From: JBCCGR01 sp039029195
GTDB taxonomy: Bacteria; Pseudomonadota; Alphaproteobacteria; Rhizobiales; Rhizobiaceae
Direction of reading: 5' to 3'
Assembly: GCA_039029195.1 (NCBI GenBank)
Contig: JBCCGR010000045.1
Location: 1 to 37,131, forward strand
Length of the DNA stretch: 37,131 bases
Shown here: piece after piece, positions 8,775 to 16,069 of the stretch
Layout: each line of letters starts with the position of its first letter
Numbering within the stretch: the first letter of the stretch is position 1
The notes under the pieces: generated by a model
Database searches by the model: none
Told to the model about the DNA's origin: nothing
Seen by the model: the letters and a program-made list of their open reading frames with translations, nothing else
Program-made: the position numbers and the translations under genes

Positions 8775-10282
8775 GCGTCTTCCACACCCTTGTTGCGGCG
8801 GTTCTTGATCCAGCCTGACAGCGGCCCCCACAAGATGGTCAGCGCCAACGCTGCATAGATGCTGAGGCCAATCGGCGTGTTGAAAAATTCAAGCGCGCTG
8901 CCGTCGGCGATTGTGAGCGACTGGCGCAATGAGTTTTCGAGAATGGGCCCAAGCACGAATCCGATCGACAAGGGTGCAATCGAATAGCCGAGTTTGCGCA
9001 CCACATAGCCAAGAATACCGGCCGCCAGCAGCACGCCGACGTTGAAGAAGCTGTTGGAGACCGAATAGATGCCGACGAAGGAAAGCAGCATAACGGTGGG
9101 TACGATGACCGACGTCGGCACCATGATCAGCCGTGCAGCGAAGCGAATGGCCAAAAGGCCAACGAACATCATCATGATGTTGATCACGAACAGGCCGATG
9201 AAGATCGAATACATCAGGTCCGGACGCTCGGTGAACAGCTTTGGACCGGGGGCGAGGCCCTGAATAAGAAGCGCCCCAAGCAGCACCGCGGCGGCGGGAC
9301 TGCCGGGAACGCCCAGGGTGAGCGTTGGCACCAGGGCTCCGCCAACGGTTGCATTGTTGGCGGTTTCCGGAGCGACAATTCCTTCGGGAATCCCGGTTCC
9401 AAATTTCTCCGGCTCCTTGGAACGCCGCTTGGCTTCAGAATAGGCGAAAAAGGCACCGACGGCTGCCCCTTCGCCGGGAATAATGCCAATGATCGTTCCG
9501 ATGATCGACGACCGGAACAGAACGTCCTTCATCTTTCCCAACGTTTTGAAGCCGGGCAGCTTCACCGACAGGCTGGATTCGGTGAAGTTGATCTTCTTCA
9601 GCCCACGCTCGGCACCAATCAGCACCTCCGACATGGCAAACAGGCCGACAAGAAAGGGCACCAGCGGCAGACCTTCATAGAGGTGATAGCTGCCAAACGT
9701 GTAGCGCTCCGTGCCGTTCAACTCATCCAGACCCCAGGTGGTCAGGAAGATGCCCAAAGCGCCGACGAGCAGACCTTTTGGCAGGCTTTCACCGGCAACG
9801 CGCACCACGACCACCAAGCCGAACACGCTGATCGCCAGATACTCTCTCGGGCCGAACTTGACCGCGAGTTCCGCCAGCAATGGCGCAATGAAGGCAAGAC
9901 AGATCACGCTGATCAACCCGCCAATGATGGAGCCGGTGAGGGAAAAGCCCAGCGCCTCACCGCCCCGGCCGGCCTTGAACATCTTATGGCCGTCCTGGAC
10001 GGTGGCAATCGCCGCGCCGGTACCGGGGATACCCACGGCAATTGCCGATATGGACCCTCCATAAATCGCTGCCGAATAGATCCCCAGCAGCAAGACGAGC
10101 GACGGAACCGGATCAAGATAGAATGTGAAGGGCAGCGCCAGGGCAATGGCGATCGGCGGGCCGAGGCCGGGCAGAATGCCGATGACGAGGCCCAGTACTA
10201 TGCCGCCCACCAGTAAGAGCAGGCTGATCGGTTGTACCAGTTGGGTCAGGGCCAGGATGAGGGCATCAAAGTTCGCGTACAT
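8771..10282 (-). CDS. tctA: Tripartite tricarboxylate transporter large membrane subunit TctA
   Basis: 503-aa polytopic inner-membrane protein of the TctA family (about 10-12 membrane spans), the ion-coupled channel subunit of a TTT importer. Typical family stretches are visible: the N-terminal GILPGLGPPIAIALALPFTF, IYSAAIYGGSISAIAVGIPGT and the internal GIIPGEGAAVGAFFAY and LTLGVPGSPAAAVLLGALL repeats. Start at 10282 has GAGGG upstream and lies 10 bp after tctB. Its stop overlaps the sulfatase start. TTT systems carry carboxylates and some sulfonates such as sulfolactate (family knowledge), so an anionic sulfate ester or a sulfated sugar acid would be a reasonable cargo here. Confidence 0.93.
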   Translation of the reverse strand: MYANFDALILALTQLVQPISLLLLVGGIVLGLVIGILPGLGPPIAIALALPFTFYLDPVPSLVLLLGIYSAAIYGGSISAIAVGIPGTGAAIATVQDGHKMFKAGRGGEALGFSLTGSIIGGLISVICLAFIAPLLAELAVKFGPREYLAISVFGLVVVVRVAGESLPKGLLVGALGIFLTTWGLDELNGTERYTFGSYHLYEGLPLVPFLVGLFAMSEVLIGAERGLKKINFTESSLSVKLPGFKTLGKMKDVLFRSSIIGTIIGIIPGEGAAVGAFFAYSEAKRRSKEPEKFGTGIPEGIVAPETANNATVGGALVPTLTLGVPGSPAAAVLLGALLIQGLAPGPKLFTERPDLMYSIFIGLFVINIMMMFVGLLAIRFAARLIMVPTSVIVPTVMLLSFVGIYSVSNSFFNVGVLLAAGILGYVVRKLGYSIAPLSIGFVLGPILENSLRQSLTIADGSALEFFNTPIGLSIYAALALTILWGPLSGWIKNRRNKGVEDA

Positions 10283-10292
10283 CTTAGCGCCC

Positions 10293-10754
10293 TCACACCA
10301 GTTGAACGTTCAGGAGCTGGGTGAAGACGAGATAAACGCATCCGGTCAGCAGCAGGACGACGCCGTAGATGAGCGGCGAACGAACCCCCATGGCGAACAA
10401 GCTGGTCGGCCCCAAAAGCAATGCCATGACGATGAAGCCGAAATTGGTCCAGATGAAATAGCAGCCAACGGCCACAGCCAGCATCAACAGACCGCGACGG
10501 GCATCACCGGATGTTTCAAAAACGTGCTCGCCGTCGTCGCCGCCAGCCGAACCGCGGACAACATAGGCATAGATGACGAGCACGGCGCAGACAGCCGTGA
10601 ACCCAAGCATCAGTTGCGGGAAGAACTTGGATGGCAATCCGGAACTGGCCAGCAACCCGGAGGCCTCGAAGTCCTGCGCCAGAACCGCAAAGTAAATGCT
10701 GGCCCCGATGATGAGAACCGCAAAAACGATATTGGCAAGGCTTTGGGTGAGCAT
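10293..10754 (-). CDS. tctB: Tripartite tricarboxylate transporter small membrane subunit TctB
   Basis: 153-aa protein with four predicted membrane helices (about residues 8-25, 45-65, 85-120 as a pair, and 125-148), matching the TctB family in length and place. TctB is the poorly conserved small membrane partner of TctA. The order tctC-tctB-tctA is the standard TTT arrangement. The ribosome binding site is weak. A hairpin separates it from tctC, which would leave tctB-tctA less abundant than the binding protein. Identification rests partly on context because the family is weakly conserved. Confidence 0.85.
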   Translation of the reverse strand: MLTQSLANIVFAVLIIGASIYFAVLAQDFEASGLLASSGLPSKFFPQLMLGFTAVCAVLVIYAYVVRGSAGGDDGEHVFETSGDARRGLLMLAVAVGCYFIWTNFGFIVMALLLGPTSLFAMGVRSPLIYGVVLLLTGCVYLVFTQLLNVQLV

Positions 10755-10796
10755 AGGAACTACCGCATGTGCAAGCTAAATCGCTGTGGGTGGTTT

Positions 10797-10824
10797 TGCG
10801 GGCCCCACCAGGATGAGGCCCGCA
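10797..10824 (-). promoter_or_regulatory. Intercistronic hairpin between tctC and tctB
   Basis: TGCGGGCC and GGCCCGCA form a perfect 8-bp stem (10797-10804 with 10817-10824) around a 12-nt loop, starting 12 nt past the tctC stop on the transcribed strand. No U-tract follows, so full termination is unlikely. Such hairpins commonly protect the upstream binding-protein mRNA from 3' decay or partly terminate, giving excess TctC; this role is inference. Confidence 0.5.
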
Positions 10825-10836
10825 CGGTATTTACGA

Positions 10837-11808
10837 TTACTTCTTCAGCAATCCCAGGCCTTCCATAATGGGTGAATAAAGATCGATGCCCGATTGGATC
10901 AGCGCGGTGGTTTCCTCGGTGCCGTGCACCCAGTAATAGGAAACGCTCTTAGGGACTCTGGAGATGAAAGCCTCCTCGCCCATCTCGGCGGACGCCGCGA
11001 GAAGCTTGTCGACGATCTCCTGCGGGGTTCCGGCCTTCACGGCAAGTCCACCGTGCACCCATGTGCCGGCATTCTTACCGGGGAAGGCTTCGCCGACGGT
11101 GCGGACACCGGGCAGATCTTTTTCGTAAAACGCCTTGCGGTTGTTATCGAGAATGATCAGAGGGCGAACTTTTTCGTGACCATATTTGTGGATCGAGGCG
11201 ACCTGACCGACAGCGACATCAACTTGGCCGCCCAGCAGACCGGCCATGGTCTTCGGCACGGTTTTCAGTGCCAGGGTTTTGAACTCAAGACCAAACTCCG
11301 AGGCCAGTTGCACGGCGCTCAGGTTCGGCGGAGCGCCCAGGTTGTTCACACCCATGGTCAGTTTGTTGGCCTTGGCACCTTCGATGAATTCCTCAAAGGT
11401 CGTGTAGGGGCTGTCTGCGCGAACATAAAGCGCGTTCGAAGCCGAGATTCCGGCATAGAGCGGAATGAAGTCTTTTAGTGGTTCATACGGTGTTTTGCGG
11501 GTAAGAGGGACCACCATGAAACTCGGCGGCGACCAGTTAAAGACCGTGTAGCCATCGGCGGGTGCTTCCACGACGCTCATGGTTGCTGGAATGTGTGCAC
11601 CGCCCGGTTTGTTGACGACATTGACCGGCACACCCAGGTTCTTGCTCAGAACCTCCGCGTTCATGCGGGCCACGATATCGGCGTTACCGCCAGCGGCAAA
11701 CGAGACAACATAGGTGATCGGTTTTTCAGGCCACTCGGCCCGGGCAATGCCCGCACTGAGGCCAAATGTGGCCACGGCCGCGACAGCCAGATTGATGATT
11801 TTTCTCAT
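10837..11808 (-). CDS. tctC: Tripartite tricarboxylate transporter substrate-binding protein TctC
   Basis: 323-aa periplasmic binding protein of the Bug/TctC family. The signal peptide is clear: MRKIINLAVAAVATFGLSAGIARA, with cleavage after ARA. The mature N-terminus EWPEKPITYVVSFAAGGNADIVAR is the family hallmark, followed by VNVVNKPGG. The ATG has a strong AGGGAGGA ribosome binding site. As first gene of the leftward operon it captures the substrate outside the membrane and passes it to TctAB. A TCTAGA-type candidate operator lies about 44-63 bp upstream of the start, so GntR control is likely. Ligand unknown; most family members bind small carboxylates. Confidence 0.93.
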   Translation of the reverse strand: MRKIINLAVAAVATFGLSAGIARAEWPEKPITYVVSFAAGGNADIVARMNAEVLSKNLGVPVNVVNKPGGAHIPATMSVVEAPADGYTVFNWSPPSFMVVPLTRKTPYEPLKDFIPLYAGISASNALYVRADSPYTTFEEFIEGAKANKLTMGVNNLGAPPNLSAVQLASEFGLEFKTLALKTVPKTMAGLLGGQVDVAVGQVASIHKYGHEKVRPLIILDNNRKAFYEKDLPGVRTVGEAFPGKNAGTWVHGGLAVKAGTPQEIVDKLLAASAEMGEEAFISRVPKSVSYYWVHGTEETTALIQSGIDLYSPIMEGLGLLKK

Positions 11809-11851
11809 AGGTTCCTCCCTGCTAGAGCCTTCATCACGTGAAATCTAAAGT

Positions 11852-11871
11852 TCTAGATGTATATACCTTTG
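11852..11871 (+). promoter_or_regulatory. Candidate GntR/HutC operator in front of tctC
   Basis: The 20-bp sequence TCTAGATGTATATACCTTTG contains the palindromes TCTAGA and GTATATAC. It matches 16 of 20 positions of a second site in the gntR upstream region (12657-12676, opposite orientation). TCTAGA-cored and GTATATAC-type palindromes are known for HutC-subfamily GntR regulators such as DasR/NagR and HutC. The position, just upstream of tctC, fits repression of the operon. Binding by the adjacent regulator is inference. Confidence 0.6.
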
Positions 11872-11907
11872 CGACTCGGTTTGTCATTTGTCAAGCATTC
11901 ACCTTCG

Positions 11908-12633
11908 TCAGGTTGAATTGCCGTCGACCGCAAATTCGATTTCAAGTTCCAGAAAATCACCCGGATAAATCAAAGTCGCAGAGTAAATCAGCGCTCCACC
12001 GGCATCGAAGAACTCGCGGAACACCCGAAAGACTGCGGAGTTGACATTGATCCCCAACGCTTGGGCCAATTCGAAATCGGCATAAGATATGGTCACTTTC
12101 TGACGCGCTGACGCCACGTCGATGCTCATGTCCTCCAGCACCGAGACGACGATTTCTTTCGAAAACCGGCTGGGTGACTTCGAAAAGATTGTATTGTCCA
12201 GCTGGAGATCGACAAAGCAGAAGGGCTTTCCATCCTTGGCGTGGATGCGCTTCATGCTGCGGTATTGGCGCCCATCGGCATCTGAGGTCTCCACCTTGGT
12301 GTCGCCATCCAGAACCGACACCTCCAGTTGCGAAACCATGGATTGCAGTTGGGAAAGCTCGGCCTTCATGTGCAATGTCGCGCGTTCCGGCAGTTCGACC
12401 TCTCGCACAAAAGTTCCGCGCCCCGAGTGTCGTTCGATGAGGCCTTCCTCCTCCAATGCATTCATCGCCTGCACAACGGTCATTCGAGCAACACCAAGCT
12501 GTTCGGTCAGTGCGCTCAACGCCGGAAGCTTCTCTCCAGATTTTAATTCCCCCGACATGATCTGATGCCGCAGCACCCCGGCCACCTCGGCATGAAGGGG
12601 AACGGCCTGACGTTTCATCGACTGCAGATTCAT
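11908..12633 (-). CDS. GntR-family transcriptional regulator, HutC subfamily (UTRA domain)
   Basis: 241-aa DNA-binding regulator. Residues about 8-75 form the GntR winged helix (LHAEVAGVLRHQIMSGELKSGEKLPALSALTEQLGVARMTVVQAMNALEEEGLIERHSGRGTFV), and residues about 90-238 form a UTRA ligand-binding domain. The ATG at 12633 is preceded by GGAG with a 9-nt gap; the longer frame has no support. It is central in the island: the same strand as the tctC operon, which follows, and divergent from the second transketolase operon. Two near-identical TCTAGA-type sites, one before tctC and one 24 bp before its own start, suggest it represses both operons and itself until a pathway compound binds UTRA. The effector cannot be read from the sequence. 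Confidence 0.9.
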   Translation of the reverse strand: MNLQSMKRQAVPLHAEVAGVLRHQIMSGELKSGEKLPALSALTEQLGVARMTVVQAMNALEEEGLIERHSGRGTFVREVELPERATLHMKAELSQLQSMVSQLEVSVLDGDTKVETSDADGRQYRSMKRIHAKDGKPFCFVDLQLDNTIFSKSPSRFSKEIVVSVLEDMSIDVASARQKVTISYADFELAQALGINVNSAVFRVFREFFDAGGALIYSATLIYPGDFLELEIEFAVDGNST

Positions 12634-12656
12634 GTTGACAATCTCCAAAACAGACA

Positions 12657-12676
12657 CATAGGTATAAAGGTCTAGA
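12657..12676 (-). promoter_or_regulatory. Candidate GntR/HutC operator in front of gntR
   Basis: On the minus strand this reads TCTAGACCTTTATACCTATG, matching the tctC-upstream site at 16 of 20 positions. It ends 24 bp before the gntR start and lies in the gap shared with the divergent transketolase operon. Read on the plus strand both places also share AAAG[T/G]TCTAGATGT. It fits an autoregulatory operator. Confidence 0.6.
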
Positions 12677-12694
12677 TGTTTTGAACTCAAGTTT

Positions 12695-12735
12695 GGCATC
12701 AAATTGGTGGTTTGTACAACGGCAAATTTGATGCC
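12695..12735. promoter_or_regulatory. Large perfect dyad in the gntR-transketolase gap
   Basis: GGCATCAAATT (12695-12705) and AATTTGATGCC (12725-12735) are exact 11-bp reverse complements separated by 19 bp. A small palindrome TTGTACAA (12712-12719) sits almost exactly at the centre. It ends 53 bp before the transketolase start. It could be a second operator bound by a multimeric regulator or a hairpin in the 5' leader. Its sequence is unrelated to the TCTAGA sites. Confidence 0.5.
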
Positions 12736-12788
12736 GGTTGAGGATTGAAGGTCCCCAGCGTGGCGGAGCGCCAACAGGAAGGAGAACG

Positions 12789-13634
12789 ATGTCCGATACG
12801 CAAGCAACCAAGCACAACCTGGAACAGCTTGAGCAAATCGCGACGAAACTGAGGCTGCATGTGGTCAACATGGTTGCACCATCTGGCCAGGGCTACGTTC
12901 AGCAGGGACTTGGCGCCGCCGACATTTTCACATCGCTGTACTTTGCCGAGGCGACCATGGACCCGGACAATCCTATGTGGGCGGATCGCGATCGCATCTT
13001 CCTGACAACCGCGCACAACACGGCCATATTTTACGCCACATTGGGAGAACGGGGTTTCTTCGACACCAACTTGCTATCGACCTATGTCCACGATGGGTCA
13101 CCGCTGGAGATCAACTCCTCGGAGCGGATGGGACCTTTTGTTGAAGCTACTTGCGGCTCACTCGGCCAAGGCCTGTCTGTTGCCATCGGGTGCGCGCTTG
13201 CGGCCAAGCGCCAGGGTCGTGCATCGCGCTTCTATGTGATTCTCGGCGACGGCGAGATGCAGGAAGGCCAGATCTGGGAGGCGGCCATGCTCGCCGGTGC
13301 GAAGGGTCTCGATAATCTCTGCGTGATCGTCGATTACAATTTCGTTCAGTCCGAGGGTCCTATGGATCTGGTGATGTCACTGGAACCACTCACCGACAAG
13401 ATGGCAAGCTTCGGCTTTGCGGTGCAAGACGTGGATGGCAACGACATAGAAGCGCTGCTGGAGGCCTTCGCCCAATCCCGCGCCACAAAGGGCCAGCCCA
13501 GTTTCATCAAGGCCAATACACTAATGGGAAAAGGGGTGTCATCGCTCGAAGGTCTGATGTTCCACCAGCTGCGGTTCCCCGAAGAAGTCGCAAACAGCGC
13601 CCGGACTGAATTGGAAAGGAAGCTGCAGTCATGA
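12789..13634 (+). CDS. Transketolase-like TPP enzyme, N-terminal subunit (pair 2)
   Basis: 281-aa TPP-binding subunit and first gene of the rightward operon. The TPP/Mg motif is canonical: GDGE (residues 153-156) with D182-x-N184. The late His of RIFLTTAH (H76) is kept. The usual SGHPGG is replaced by QGYVQQG, so the catalytic His position holds Tyr36, exactly as in pair 1. The ATG at 12789 follows AAGGAGA. Its stop overlaps the start of the C subunit by 4 bp. It is clearly diverged from pair 1 over most of its length, so the two pairs are not a recent duplication and probably act on different donors or acceptors in the same pathway. Confidence 0.86.
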   Translation: MSDTQATKHNLEQLEQIATKLRLHVVNMVAPSGQGYVQQGLGAADIFTSLYFAEATMDPDNPMWADRDRIFLTTAHNTAIFYATLGERGFFDTNLLSTYVHDGSPLEINSSERMGPFVEATCGSLGQGLSVAIGCALAAKRQGRASRFYVILGDGEMQEGQIWEAAMLAGAKGLDNLCVIVDYNFVQSEGPMDLVMSLEPLTDKMASFGFAVQDVDGNDIEALLEAFAQSRATKGQPSFIKANTLMGKGVSSLEGLMFHQLRFPEEVANSARTELERKLQS

Positions 13635-14614
13635 ATGATCTTCTGAGCAAGCTTGAAGCAGCCGACTTTATTAACCGTTCGTTCAAGCCGCTGCCACGCA
13701 CATATGGCGACGCCCTTGTTGAGGCAGCTATTAAGGATCCGCGTATTGTTTGCCTATCTGCGGATCTGACGCCGCCAACCGAGACGGACCGTTTCCGCGA
13801 CGAACTGCCGGATCGCTATCACAATGTGGGTATTGCGGAAGCCAATATGATAGGCATTGCCGGCGGCATGGCGCGGTCAGGCGAAATTCCGTTTGCCCAC
13901 TCCTTTTGCGCTTTCATCACAAAGCGGTGCTTTGACCAGATTACCATGCAGGCAGCCTATCCCAACCTGCCGGTGAAGATCGTCGGGTTTCTACCCGGTG
14001 TCGCCACCCTGCTTGGCGTATCACATCAAGCGATAGAAGACGTCGCCATCATGCGCTCGATACCCAACATGGCGATCTTCGAACCATCCGGTCCAGAAAG
14101 CCACGCCGCCGTTGTCAAGATGGCACTGGACTGGGACGGTCCGGTCTACCTGCGCATGAAACGTCCTGAAACGACGCCCGATGCTTTTGAACCCCTGTCG
14201 TTGGAAATCGGCAAAGGTTGCATCCGTCGCCACGGAAGCGACCTCACCATCATCACGGCGGGCATTCTGGTGGCACAATCCCTGAAGGCCGCCGAGGCGC
14301 TCGCTGCCGACGGCATCGATGCCTGCGTCGTTGACATGGTTTCGCTGAAGCCCATCGACGCAGATCTAATCATGGAACAGGCCAAATCTACGGGTGCCAT
14401 CGTCACCGCGGAAAACCACTCTATCATCGGTGGACTGGGTTCAGCGACGGCAGAAGTGCTGATGGAAGCCGGCGTAAGCGTGCCTTTCAAGCGTGTAGGT
14501 GTGCGCGATCAGTTCTGTGAAGGCGGCACGACGCCCTACCTTTTGAAAAGATTTGGCTTGAATAGCACGGCGATTGCCGATGCCTGTCGAGAAACCCACA
14601 AACGCAAGGTCTAG
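13631..14614 (+). CDS. Transketolase-like TPP enzyme, C-terminal subunit (pair 2)
   Basis: 327-aa partner subunit. The catalytic Glu is E70 in GIAEAN, SADL is at 43-46, and the final His of the THQ motif is H132 (VSHQ). The THxxI..GEDG loop reads GFLPGVATLLG, so the phosphate-contacting His and specificity Asp of sugar-phosphate transketolases are absent; pair 1 shows the same GFxPG pattern. The C-terminal domain ends with the usual GGTTPYLLKRFGL motif, which is shared with split transketolases. It is coupled to the N subunit by an ATGA overlap and is followed 19 bp later by the aldehyde dehydrogenase gene, which may oxidise an aldehyde released or formed by this enzyme. Confidence 0.85.
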   Translation: MNDLLSKLEAADFINRSFKPLPRTYGDALVEAAIKDPRIVCLSADLTPPTETDRFRDELPDRYHNVGIAEANMIGIAGGMARSGEIPFAHSFCAFITKRCFDQITMQAAYPNLPVKIVGFLPGVATLLGVSHQAIEDVAIMRSIPNMAIFEPSGPESHAAVVKMALDWDGPVYLRMKRPETTPDAFEPLSLEIGKGCIRRHGSDLTIITAGILVAQSLKAAEALAADGIDACVVDMVSLKPIDADLIMEQAKSTGAIVTAENHSIIGGLGSATAEVLMEAGVSVPFKRVGVRDQFCEGGTTPYLLKRFGLNSTAIADACRETHKRKV

Positions 14615-14633
14615 GGGCCGGCAGGGAGAGACA

Positions 14634-16049
14634 ATGTCCTATCGTTACGAATTTAGTACAGGCGGCAGTGAGGCCTATGAGACGGTCAATCCGGCCGATC
14701 CCTCTGAAAACGTCGGCCGCTACCCGATCATGGAAGATCGCGAACTGGCAGCTGTCCTGGAACGGGCAAATGTCGCTCAGCAGGAATGGGCTAATGTGCC
14801 CGGACTTGAAAGGTCGCAAAGACTGAACGACTTCATCGACGCCGTGGTCGCTAATGCCGACGATCTGGCTACTGCCGGCACGCTCGAACAGGGCAAGTTG
14901 TTTCGCGAATCCAAAGGTGAAACCCTGAAATCGAGTGCTGAGGGGCGGTTTTCCGTCGGCGAGGCGGCACGCATGAACGCGCAGGCCGTGTCGACCGGCC
15001 GAGCCAACTTTGCCAACCAAATCCTGCGCCGCCCCCGCGGTATCATATTCTGTATTTCGCCTTGGAACTTCCCGATCTCCACTCCAATGCGCAAGATCTG
15101 TCCAGCGCTCGCATTCGGCAATGCCGTGGTGATGAAGCCGTCCCAATTTACACCGGCGGCCTCTTTCCTTCTGGAGGAAATCTCCAAGGAGTTTTTCCCC
15201 GAAAACCTGATCCAAATAGCCATGGTGTCAGGTCGTAAGGCCAGTGAAGTCATTGCCAAGGAAGCCGTGCACGGTGTCAGTTTCACCGGTTCGGTGCCCA
15301 CCGGCAAACTGGTCTATGCCGCGGCAGCCCAAAACCTCATTCCGGTGCAACTGGAACTTGGTGGCAAGAACGGAGCCATCCTGAACGACACCGACGACCT
15401 TGATGCTTCAATCACTCAGATCCTCGGCGCAGCTTTCATGACCAGCGGTCAGCGCTGCACGGCCATCAGCCGGGTTATCGTGCAAAAGGACTTGGCCAGC
15501 GATACAAAAGACATCCTGATCAGCAAGGCCAATGCGATGAAGCTCGGCAGCGGACTTGACGAGACCAGCGACATGGGCCCGTTGTGCAACCTGCCACACT
15601 GGAACGACGTCTGTTCCGTCACGGAAAAGGCGATTGCCGAAGGCGCTGCGCCGCTCGCCGGTGGATCAGCACCAAACTGTCCCGAAGATGGCTACTACTA
15701 CCGTCCCACTATTCTCGGAGATGTCGAGCACGAATCCATTGCTGGGCAGGAAGAGATTTTTGGTCCAGTCTTATCTGTCATCGAGTACGATACGTTCGAT
15801 CAGGCCATAGACATGCTGAATGGAACGGAGTTTGGCCTGACCTCCTCACTGTTCTCGAATCGAAACGACCTGGTTCAGAGGTTCCTAAATGAGAGCCAGA
15901 ACGGAATGATCCACGTCAATCACGGCACGGTGCCGGACAACAATATGCCCTTTGGTGGTATCAAGAACTCCGGAGTTGGCGCCTATTCTGTCGGTCCAAC
16001 AGCGATCAATTTCTACACATCGGAACACTCCGCCTATATCGCCTGGTAG
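14634..16049 (+). CDS. NAD(P)-dependent aldehyde dehydrogenase (succinate-semialdehyde dehydrogenase-like)
   Basis: 471-aa member of the ALDH superfamily, slightly shorter than GabD (about 480). The oxyanion Asn is N145 in ISPWNFP, the cofactor loop is FTGSVPTG (217-224), the general-base Glu is E241 in LELGGK, and the nucleophile is C275 in GQRCTA; all are intact. The ATG at 14634 has a strong GGGAGAG site. It oxidises an aldehyde to the acid in the cytoplasm. GabD-like enzymes act on succinate semialdehyde, glycolaldehyde, lactaldehyde or sulfolactaldehyde, so the substrate is open. Its place between the transketolase and enolase-superfamily genes suggests a C2-C4 aldehyde from the degraded carbon skeleton. 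Confidence 0.9.
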   Translation: MSYRYEFSTGGSEAYETVNPADPSENVGRYPIMEDRELAAVLERANVAQQEWANVPGLERSQRLNDFIDAVVANADDLATAGTLEQGKLFRESKGETLKSSAEGRFSVGEAARMNAQAVSTGRANFANQILRRPRGIIFCISPWNFPISTPMRKICPALAFGNAVVMKPSQFTPAASFLLEEISKEFFPENLIQIAMVSGRKASEVIAKEAVHGVSFTGSVPTGKLVYAAAAQNLIPVQLELGGKNGAILNDTDDLDASITQILGAAFMTSGQRCTAISRVIVQKDLASDTKDILISKANAMKLGSGLDETSDMGPLCNLPHWNDVCSVTEKAIAEGAAPLAGGSAPNCPEDGYYYRPTILGDVEHESIAGQEEIFGPVLSVIEYDTFDQAIDMLNGTEFGLTSSLFSNRNDLVQRFLNESQNGMIHVNHGTVPDNNMPFGGIKNSGVGAYSVGPTAINFYTSEHSAYIAW

Positions 16050-16069
16050 CGCCAGCGGGAGAACAGCAA

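Noticed and set aside
8775..8831. Longer sulfatase N-terminus
   Set aside because: It is the tctA coding region in another frame; the ATGA overlap with GGAAG upstream fits the start at 8774.
5447..14614. Reading the split transketolases as part of the sulfo-transketolase route for sulfoquinovose
   Set aside because: No sulfoquinovosidase, isomerase or sulfonate-specific genes are seen, and a sulfatase acts on sulfate esters rather than sulfonates.
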